Positions 55,609 to 64,000 of a stretch of DNA of 64,000 nt are shown piece after piece. Origin of the DNA: Gigaspora rosea (taxonomy: Eukaryota > Glomeromycota > Glomeromycetes > Diversisporales > Gigasporaceae); assembly GCA_003550325.1 (NCBI GenBank), contig QKWP01000066.1, positions 410,008 through 474,007 of the forward strand. Direction: 5' to 3'. Each line of letters opens with the position of its first letter. Positions within the stretch are counted from its first letter, which is position 1. The notes below the pieces were generated by a model, which had not been told where the DNA came from, did not search any database, and saw nothing but the letters and a program-made list of their open reading frames with translations. A program made the position numbers and the translations under genes.

Positions 55609-56917
55609 ATTAGATAATCATCAAAAACTTAGGTTAAAGTATTAATTTCTCAAAAAAAAAAAAATCATAATAATTTTTTTTCAAACTTTAAATAAAATTT
55701 CTCAGTAATTACCTAATTAAATTTTTTATTGAGTTCTACGAATACGTAGTATTCAAACTAAAAAAATTAAATCTGATTAAATAACATCGTAAAACTTTGA
55801 TTTATTAAAATTAAGAAAGCTTTATTGTTATTTTTTTCATTTTTGTACTTTTTTAAACTTTAAACGAAGCCCTCCCCATGATTTTCTAACCAAATTTGAC
55901 AATTTTGGTTCAATTTAATTTCTACATGTAGAATTAAAGTAAAAATGTTTACTGAAATCGGATAAGTATTTTCGAGAAATATTTGCTTAAAGTTTTGAAA
56001 AACCGTATAAATTTTAAAAGGATCGCTAGGGCAACAACAGAGATGTGACTAAAATAGGATTAGCTGATAACAAGATACGATTACATATTATATCATTTAA
56101 TGTATGCTATGTATAGTAAATAACTGTTATACATTGCAAAAATGTAATTTATTACGTTTATTTAAAATTGTTTGTTTACGGTTTTTCGTGGATGAAAAAT
56201 CTAGAGCTACTTGCTTTATATGTCATCTTTTATTTCAACGGTTTTGATGACCAATTTGTTAGTCAATATTTTTGACTGCTCTCTTTAATAAACTGCATGT
56301 GTATATTGAAATAAGCTATTAAGAATAAAATAAAATCCATATTTATTATTGTAAAGTTTCGCTTATTTCTAAAACTTTATTTTTAATTTTAGTAATCATT
56401 ACTACTAGTGATTTCAAATAAAAAATCTTATATTAAAAACTAGAATTTTTATTTACTAGTTTTAACCAATAACTATATTAATAAAATTTTTTTTAAAGAA
56501 TAAATCTAACTATAGCCCATAGTAACAATCACCATAGTCATGTAACCAGATAAATATTTATACAGTATACTATAACCAAATAATATAAATTATCAAATAT
56601 ACAGCACATTACATATATACAGTACATATAAAATTTATTTTACAAGAATTTTCCACTATATACATAGCAAATCACTAAATTATCCTTGGATCAATAAATA
56701 ATCTGTTGGAATATACATATATACTAGATCGTTTAATGAATCATTCAATAAACCTTATCCTTACATAGTTGCTATATACTGCTCGCTTCACTTACAGCTA
56801 GGCAGTAGTCTCACAGAGTGTATATCTAAAATCCCAGTTTTTAGTAACTTTTCTTAATAGCAACGTTCGACAATATAAAAACATACATTATTTATAGGAA
56901 ACCTTCTTTTAACTTAA
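55609..56917. other. A+T-rich stretch with relatives of the 21150 repeats
   Basis: Words such as TTTGACAATTTT and AAACTTTAAATAAAATT recur to about 55950. The remainder shows no gene. Confidence 0.4.
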
Positions 56918-57055
56918 GGGTAGGGTATTTTTTGGCTTGTGTAATGCATAAATTTGCAGATCCCCTGCTCCTGATTGGCCTAACCACCAGTTTGGCCAAT
57001 CAGGAACAGAGGATCTGCAAATTTATGCATTACACAAGCCAAAAAATACCTACCC
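56918..57055. mobile_element. TTAA-flanked hairpin element (piggyBac-like MITE)
   Basis: Ends GGGTAGGGTATTTTTTGGCT and the inverse of GGGTAGGTATTTTTTGGCTT, with TTAA on both sides (56914-56917, 57056-57059). Arms of about 65 bp meet in GGCCTAACCACCAGTTTGGC. A TTAA target is the signature of piggyBac-type elements. Confidence 0.75.
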
Positions 57056-57129
57056 TTAAATGTATACAAAGCTTTCTAATGAATGAAGAATTACTTTATC
57101 CAATTAAATATTAAAATAGTACTGTTACA

Positions 57130-57400
57130 TCAGCAAAAATATATATGCGTAAACTTTCGCAAGTTTTTACGGTATGTAAAAAAATGTAAACTTACATAAT
57201 ATTTAGTGTAAAATTGCATAAGTCTTACAATATGTAAAAAAATTGTAATTTACATAAAAATTTACTGTAAGTTTACGATTTTCTTATGGTATGTAAGAAA
57301 ATTATAAATTTATATAAAATTTTTACATAAATTTATGATTTTCTTATAGTACATAAGAAAATTGTAAACTTAGGCTGGACAAATAAATAAAATTGGTTCT
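57130..57400. repeat. TGTAAACTTACATAA / TTTTCTTATGGTATGTAAGA repeats
   Basis: Alternating TTACATAAAATTTT and ATTTTCTTATAGTACATAAG words; similar sequence returns at 59380-59430 together with ACAAGAACCAATTAATTTTA, whose inverse is at about 57385. Confidence 0.55.
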
Positions 57401-57463
57401 TGTAACCCGGCTGGATCAATTTTTTTAAAAAAGTCAAATGTTATTTTATATATAATATGAAAT

Positions 57464-57707
57464 ATGGGGTCTGTGCCTTGAAAATGACCTTACGGGACTG
57501 TGTAGATTTTATGAATAAAAATTAAAATTTCTAGCTATCCAGTAATCCAATTTATATAATCATTTTTTTATTTTGTAGAACTCACTGAGCTCTACAAAAT
57601 AATAAAAAGTTTACTTGAATTGGATTATTGGATAGCTAAAAATTTTAATTTTTATTTATAAAATCTAACATAGCCCCGTAAGGTCATTTTCAAGGCACAG
57701 ACCCCAT
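57464..57707. mobile_element. Mutator-like miniature element with 9-bp target duplication
   Basis: Ends ATGGGGTCTGTGCCTTGAAA and its exact inverse; ATATGAAAT flanks both sides (57455-57463, 57708-57716). The inner arms pair almost throughout around GAACTCACTGAGCTC. It is 244 bp. Confidence 0.85.
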
Positions 57708-57829
57708 ATATGAAATTTATAATTTGGTGCTCCATGCACTGGAGTATAAGTAGTGATCAACTCAGTTGATTTTTTTTCTTGTCTATTTATTTCAATGCGT
57801 TACTAAATTTTTTTTTTTAGTGACAGTTT

Positions 57830-58700
57830 CAGATTGTCATCGATGTTTACAGGAGTCATCGCTTACTGGATTCATCGCTTACTGCTTACTGAAGTCGTCA
57901 CTTACTGGAGTCGTCACTTAGATTTGGTGTTGACATTATTATTTTTGGTATCATTGCAATGGTGAGTCGCTCATTTGTGTCATTATCAACATAGTTGGAG
58001 TAAGAATTTACCTCTTTTGGCATCGCAGTGTCCTGCCGGTTGGAGTTTCGTCATGTAGTTGGTGTGATCACTTTGAGTCTTCATTTCGTTCTTGATTTTG
58101 AGAATTTCAGAAGAACTTTTATTAACTTTTTTTTAGAATTTCAAGGCTTCTTTGTGCTTTTCGTTTCGGTTCTTGGAGTATTTTAGGGAAGTATGTTTTT
58201 TTAGTTTGTTGCTTTGGCTTTTGAACGCATTTAGCTTACACTGTTTTTCTATTTTCTTGTGGTTCTTTGGATATGTTAGATTTGTATGTTTTCTTTTCTT
58301 TGTTTTGATTTTGTTTCCCTTTTTTCTTCTTTTACTAATGTTTTCTTTCTTTTGGGTTGTCGCTTATTGCTTTTATAGTACTATCATATGATGTTTTCAT
58401 TGTTGGCATTATCTTTATTGAAGCGGTAGATTACTTTCATTATAGGTGTTGTTGTTATTGGTACAGTGGATTACTTTCATCATTGGTATCATTGTTTTTG
58501 TAGTGGTGAATTACTTTCGACGTTGGTGTCATCATTATTGGAGTGGTGAATAAATTATTTTTATTATTGGTGATGTCGTTATAGGAGTACTGGAGTGGTG
58601 GAATATTTACGTCATTGATATTGCCTGTTATTGTTAGTGGTCGATGTAATTGGTATTGTTATCATGGAGTCTTGAATTCATCAGTTCTGCAGTTAATTTG
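57830..58700 (+). repeat. GTCATCGCTTACTGGA and ATTACTTTCATTATTGGTGT arrays
   Basis: The first part (57835-57910) repeats a TCATCGCTTACTGGAGTC-like unit of 15-18 bp. The second (58380-58640) repeats a unit of about 40 bp with GTGGATTACTTTCATCATTG and GTTATTGGAGTGGTGA. A T-rich stretch with intron-like composition lies between. It resembles the arrays at 16430 and 18000 in style. Confidence 0.55.
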
Positions 58701-59440
58701 GGCTAGGGTGTTTTGAATTTCGCCATGTTTGTTGTTAGTTTGGGTGTCTTGAATTTTATCGCTTTTACTGTTGGTAGGGTTAGGGTAAGATTATAAGTTT
58801 TTTAGGTAATTGCGATAACATAATCGTTATATTATGCATATAATAAATTAATTGTGTAATAATTTCATAATATGTTAATTGCTGTAAATCATGTATGTAC
58901 ATACTGTATGTACTATGCATATAGTAGACAAGCGATCAGCAAAAATTTTAGCAGTATGTACATATGTACCATAGTAGATCGGTATGGTATAGGTGAGCAG
59001 ATCTGTATAGTATAGACCAAACTTAAAATCTATACTATATTAAAGCTATAATTTCTAACTCTAATACTAATATATATAATACTGGATCAGTATAGTATAG
59101 ATTAAAAAATTCAGCCTATATATATGGAACTGCTTACTAATACTATACTAATCTGCATGAATAGTGCTGTATGTATATATGACGTATGTGGTGCATCATA
59201 TGTGTAATAACTTATCAGTTATTGATCACATTGATCGCGTGATTGAGGAGTGCACCATGGTGCAAAATTATACTTAAAAATTTTATATAACATTTTTTTA
59301 GATTATAACAATAACATCTGGGTGCCATGTGCCCTTGGGTCTTAAGATGTTACAAGAACCAATTAATTTTATTTGCATGGCCTTATGTAAAATTTTACAT
59401 AAATTTATGATTTTCTTACAGTGCATAAGAAAATAAAAAA
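58701..59440. other. Intergenic stretch with GTATAGTATAGA words
   Basis: Short repeats of TGTATGTAC (58890-58960) and TATAGTATAGA (58985-59110) in both orientations. No gene was found. Confidence 0.4.
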
Positions 59441-61010
59441 AATATTTTACACTAATTTTAATTTTTGCATTTTTTAATTTTTTCGAAATATTTCAAAAGA
59501 CCTTGTGCACCACAAGACAAAGTAAAAAAAAAACAAAGTTCAAAATTCCTTAAGCCCATTTGATTCGTAAGCTACTATAGAACATAAATATATATTCTAT
59601 AAAATATACAAAAAAACTTAAAAAAAAGGCATTTTTACTATTTTTACTCCTTTCTCCCTTTTATTCTTACCTCTTTCTCCCTTTCTCACTTTTTTTTTCT
59701 TTCTTTTTTTTTTTAATATTTTGAATATTTGGAAATATTTTAGGACTAGAAAATCAAGCTTGATCAGTAGAGCTGTAACCTGGATCATATCAAGGACATA
59801 TTTGACTAATATTTTCAAATGTTTCAATGATTTTTAATGATTGTACTACAAGATCAAATTTGATCTAGTTTATTTTTTTTTGTTTATAATTTAGATCTTC
59901 TATCAATTTTACATTATTTTTTCATTTTCAGTTTGTTTTTTTTTTGGTTTTATTTCATTTTTTTTGGTTTCAGTTTGTTTTTTTTTTATTTTTTTATTTT
60001 TTAATTTTTTTATTCTATTTCTACACTTTATCACTGGGACTTTGCAAGGAATCCAATAACTTTTCAGCACTTTGCGAAAGCCAATTTAGCTTTTCAACAC
60101 TTTGCAAGAACACACAACAAATTTTCTAGCAATTTTTAAATTTCAAGAATACAAGTTTTTGCAAGTTTTTGCAAGGTTTCATTTCATTTATTTTTTCGTT
60201 TCATGTTTTTTGTTTTTGTTTTTTTGTTTTATTTTTATTAATTTATTTTATTCTTGTATTTTGCAAAAAACTTCACCGATTTCTGAATTGCAAGATCACA
60301 AACTCTAACTTTAGAGAAATGAAGATTTGGGACTTTGTTCATTTTTTTATTTAGTTTGCTTACATTTTTGTTTTTTGTTTGTTTTCTTTTTTTTTTACTT
60401 ATTTTTTTAATTTTATTTTATTTTATTTATCTCTTATTTCTTTCAGAACTTTGCAAAAAAATGATTTGACTTTTTTGTACTTTATAAGAACACCAATTCT
60501 AATATCTCTGGCACTTTGCAAAAAGTCACAAATATAATTGAATATAAACAAATATAAGCAATATAAGCAAATATAATAGTTTATTTTTTTTGTTATTAGT
60601 TTTTTTTGTTATTTTTTTTGGTTTTGTTTTTTGTTTGTTTTTTTTTTTGCTTATTTGTTATATCTTATTTTATTTATTCCTTACTTCTTTTAGAACTTTG
60701 CAAGATAACGGTCTAACTTTTCTGGCACTTTACAATAATACCAACTCTAACTTCTCCACTGCTTTGCAAGAACATACTAGATTTTCTGTCAATTTGCAAA
60801 AACACTAGCACTTTTTAGGTTGCGAATATAAGCAAATATAAGCAAATACAATAGGTAAACAAAGAAGAAGAGAAATAATAGCTAACTACAGAATAAGAAA
60901 AATAGGTGTATAGAGCTAGTATTATGCAACAAAATATGAAAGTAGTTTAAAATATTCTTTTTTTTATTTTCGTTTTTTTGGATTTATTTTTTTGTCATTT
61001 TTGCTATTTT
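59441..61010 (+). repeat. T-rich array with recurrent CACTTTGCAAGAACAC segments
   Basis: Long T-rich runs (59640-60010, 60180-60250, 60340-60430, 60590-60670) alternate with less biased segments of 80-130 nt carrying AGAACTTTGCAA, TCTGGCACTTTGCAA and AACACCAACTCTAAC. The runs ending TTTCTTTCAG before AACTTTGCAA look like intron ends. The segments have no consistent open frame. Confidence 0.55.
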
Positions 61011-61259
61011 AGAAAATAGCGAATATGAGTGAATATTAGCGAAATTAGATTAGTTGAACTATCATCAAAATATAGTGATTAATTACTCATGAGGGCATGC
61101 TGTTCTTTGAAGTTTTTTATTGTAAAATACTGGTTTTCTATATAAATTTCATACTAAATAAATATCAGATGCTTTAATAATATGGTTGGTTGTTCGGAAG
61201 CAATATAAGATAAATTCTATAAAGTTACTAAAAGTTCTAAATTTGCAATATATATGCTT

Positions 61260-61700
61260 TTTAAACTAACTAAGGTCATGAGAATATGAAGATCTGTTGT
61301 AAATTCATTTGTGCTATACTATGTATATTTGATACAAACAACCTTTTGGAGCATATTCCATGACAAAAATATTATCTTTCACAAAGATCATCTATTGATA
61401 TACCATTGCATTTTCAAAGTGTTGGATCTTTAAGACTGAGATCATAATATGCTTTTAGCTTATTATTAAAATGAAATATATTTCAAATCACAAAATAAAT
61501 AAAGATACCTTTCTTATAAATTCTTCATAGTAATTATTTGATTGATGAAGCAATTTAAGCACAACATGTCTGTTTACATTTTGATTTTTATCATCCTATC
61601 TAGCATAATGTACAGTTGCCAATCCACTTTTACCTATCTCTTTAATATTTTTAACTTCGTTGTAAAGACTTCAAGATAGCTGATATTTATTTTCCTTCAA
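61260..61700 (-). pseudogene. Protein kinase N-lobe relic
   Basis: The minus strand reads NIKEIGKSGLATVHYARWDD-like (one stop within) with a glycine loop IGKSGLATV, HVVLKLLHQSNNYYEEFIRK containing the VAxK lysine, a GTATCT intron donor near 61510, and after the intron GISIDDLCER and, in another frame, MEYAPKG, the hinge region. The C-lobe is missing. It belongs to the same broad family as 1734-5440 but has a different leader. Confidence 0.6.
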
Positions 61701-61709
61701 TATTTTTTT

Positions 61710-62289
61710 CAAATCTTTAGTTTCTGAATTACATTTGTAGCTACTAATTATTTATAATTTAGATTACAGTATAATAATAAAAATTAATTATGATATAATA
61801 CCTAATGTTAATTTTTTTTCCAGTGATTTAAATATATGAAGTTATTAAATAAATATATAATGAAAAGTATTGTTCTGGAAATATGCAGGATCAAGATCAG
61901 ATATAACAATCTTTTCTTTTTTAAAAATCGTTTATAACTCAAAATTTCATATATGAAATCACTTTTTCAAAATTTTAAGCAATCGATCTCTAAAAGCTTG
62001 TATGTTTTTGAATTTTAAATTACGCCTAATCTTGTGATTTGACTGTGATATGTGAAATACTCCTGCTCAATTTTAATCTCAACTTTACCTTTGATGCTAG
62101 TATTGGCTTTATCTAAATCTCTCATTATTCCAATTCTATTCGATAAATATAAATATAAGGGATGCTATCATTCGGCTCTTCTATTCCTCACAGAATTTTA
62201 CTCAAAGGGGTTGATTCTTTCCTCAACATATGGATGCTACTCATTACTTATTCAGTTAGCAGTATTTACAGCAAAATACATAACATTCT
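61710..62289 (-). other. Region between kinase and Sel1 relics with one short coding-like run
   Basis: On the minus strand about 62140-62025 reads IGIMRDLDKANTSIKGKVEI and KIEQEYFTYHSQ, ending in a stop. It is not recognised but has protein-like composition. Confidence 0.3.
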
Positions 62290-62540
62290 ATGACTGATGG
62301 TATTCCAATAGTATAAACATTTTTGCAGATTTTGTACAATATTCAAATGTCTTATGTTTATCCTTTTCAACCCTAATTCCATTCTAATAACAATATCAAA
62401 CATGATATTTTACACTAGTGAGACCTATCGCTTCAGATTTTTTGATAATATTTGAATGCTTTATGTTTATCCTTTCCAACTCAATTCCACAATATCAAAT
62501 ATTATATGTTCCAAAAGCGTGACCAGTCTCTGCACCTTTT
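62290..62540 (-). pseudogene. Sel1-repeat relic
   Basis: Minus-strand scraps of two or three Sel1 units: GAETGHAFGTYNI, KSEAIGLTSVKYHV and NGIRVEKDKHKTFEYCTKSA, with stops and shifts. It is similar to the Sel1 gene at 46827-48475, which may be its source. Confidence 0.6.
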
Positions 62541-62837
62541 CAACTCCAAGTCTTTTATCATTTGTCACTCGATTACCTGTATGGCTCAAACAACTACGGA
62601 ATACACTAAACGGGAAATCTCATCTTTGGTCTAAAGTTGTCCTTAGAATGGCAACTTAATAATTCTTAGGTCATGTTTGATATCCAACCTGTTCGATTAG
62701 GTTATCAAACTCCTTTTTGATGTCCAGGCTGCTCACCTGGGCATAGTGTTCCAAGTTGTTTAAAATTTTGTCAGTTGGTTAGTTGCCAACTATAGTTGCA
62801 ACTAACCGGTTATGTATATCATGTGACCAAATTAATC

Positions 62838-62840
<3 letters not shown>

Positions 62841-62870
<30 letters not shown>

Positions 62871-62879
62871 GTCAGTTGT
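62841..62879. repeat. 8-bp microsatellite TTGGTTAG
   Basis: About five tandem copies, followed by one with GGTCAG. Related GTTAGTTG words extend to about 62900. Confidence 0.85.
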
Positions 62880-62955
62880 TAGTTGCTAAGTTGTACAAAA
62901 AAAAATAACCAAAAATCAAAATTTTGTTAGATAAAATTTACTATTGCGTAATAAG

Positions 62956-63799
62956 TAGGGTTGTGCCCAACCCTCTTTTTTGTATTATAACATTACTACA
63001 TAGTTCGGGCTTGGAATTAAGAATTTCTACTTAATTTGGTTTCTGTTTCCTGACCACAATTATTACTATTTAATCATTATCACTTTCTTTAATATAATTT
63101 ATTAAATATTTTTAATTAAAATAATTTATAAATTAACATATTTACAATTTGATATAAATAAACTATCATCGACATTTAAAGGAAATTCATCTAATATAAA
63201 TGATAGTGATGTTTTTCAATTCGTCTATTTTCTTTTATTATATAAATATAAATTAATTATTTAAATAAACTTATTATATAATCTATAATAATAAATTATT
63301 ACCATTCTCTAATTCACATTCATTATTTGTATTATCATCATTATTATAATTAGATCTATTATTTCTTTGGTCTTGAATATTATCGAAATTATTATCATTT
63401 TCTAACTGTTTTTTTATTTATACTATTATTATAATTAGATTGAACTTAAGTAGTATCAGAATTATTATTATTTTCTATAAAATTTATACATATAATTAAT
63501 ATTATAATTTAACATCTTATAAAACTTAAATTATATCATTATTTCATATACCTTCAATATGTTTTTGATTGTTCAAGCCATAGTTTTTAAGATAAGTTGG
63601 TTGAACTTTTACCATATATTGCATCGTTTCGCTATAGTATGGACATAGGTTTTCTAATTTGGCTTCAATATAGTATTTATTCCATTCTCATGATCTTTTC
63701 TGTTAATCCCTATTCAGACTTCTCAGTTAATCTTCAAGTATCAATATATGTCTTTTTGTAAGTTGTCCATCGACCACTTTGCAATTTTAGCATCCTAAT
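62956..63799. other. A+T-rich stretch, possible element end at its left
   Basis: TAGGGTTGTGCCCAACCC at 62956 looks like a TAGGG terminus resembling the right end of the 205-931 element, but no partner was found. ATTATTATAATTAGAT repeats at 63290-63480 give an Asn-rich minus-strand frame (SNYNNDDNTNNECELENG) that is probably low-complexity. Confidence 0.35.
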
Positions 63800-64000
63800 T
63801 AGGGTTCCGAAGTTCAGTTCAGCTCAATAGAGGTTCAGGTTCAATGAACCTGAACCTGAACCTGAACCTGCTCTAAAAGTTCAATACTGAACTAAACCTG
63901 AACTTAAAATTATTGAACATGAACCTGAACCTGAACTTAAAAAAAGTTCAGTTCAGGTTCAGTTCAAGGTTCATGAACATGTTCAGGTTCATAATATATG
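63800..64000. mobile_element. Left end of a hAT-like element, cut by the window edge
   Basis: It starts TAGGGTTCCGAAGTTCAGTT, then AGGTTCAGGTTCA and TGAACCTGAACCTG repeats; close to 41119-41330 over its full length. Confidence 0.65.

Noticed and set aside
58152..58391. 79-codon Phe/Leu-rich frame resembling a membrane protein
   Set aside because: Comes from T-rich array sequence; hydrophobicity is a by-product of T-rich codons.
59618..60808. Lys-rich and Phe-rich small frames
   Set aside because: Same cause: low-complexity T-rich array on either strand.

Overview
This window reads as nuclear DNA of an arbuscular mycorrhizal fungus, most likely Rhizophagus irregularis or a close relative. 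It is very A+T-rich and repeat-packed, has short spliceosomal introns with GTAAGT-type donors, and carries gene families known to be expanded in that lineage: tyrosine-kinase-like proteins with a CxxC/WTSGN leader, Sel1-repeat proteins, an MATA-type HMG-box protein and F-box/LRR proteins. The species call is inference from family content. No rRNA, tRNA gene proper or CRISPR array was seen.

Genes sit as islands in repeats. From 1.7 to 8.2 kb there are two kinase-family genes on the minus strand. The first (1734-5440) is a broken gene built from six tandem copies, with a period of about 555 bp, of a module combining a Cys-rich leader and a kinase N-lobe, followed by a shortened C-lobe. The second (5730-8236) can be read as five exons giving 723 residues: an MLKL-like helical N-terminus, a pseudokinase that has lost the VAIK lysine and the DFG aspartate, and a Sel1-type C-terminus. 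An MATA-HMG gene lies at 38202-38966 (+), a 12-repeat Sel1 gene with one frameshift at 46827-48475 (-), and a decayed F-box/LRR locus with a second LRR relic at 51.9-55.4 kb (-). Kinase and Sel1 relics lie at 61.2-62.6 kb (-).

The rest is mostly mobile DNA. Four hAT-like elements start with TAG and have 8-bp target duplications (205-931, 14679-15073, 27658-29937, 30159-32363), and there are three single ends. A Mutator-like set with ATGGG termini or long inverted repeats has 9-11 bp duplications (19244-19355, 57464-57707, and the 922-bp palindrome at 36311-37232). A TA-flanked family (14592-15540, 23478-24013), a TTAA-flanked hairpin (56918-57055) and a degenerate LINE (10.2-12.1 kb) are also present. 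A 1-kb tRNA-headed retroposon (19894-20931) has a 14-bp duplication and an A tail. The most striking composite is at 26.3-33.3 kb: an integrase gene with D, D and E motifs lies between inverted repeats like a GINGER/KRBA2-type DNA transposon, and two hAT-like elements cut it into three pieces.

Tandem arrays of 25, 26, about 140 and about 180 bp, and several T-rich arrays that look like chains of tiny exons and introns, fill much of the remaining DNA. All exon models, identities and families are read by eye; no database search was run.
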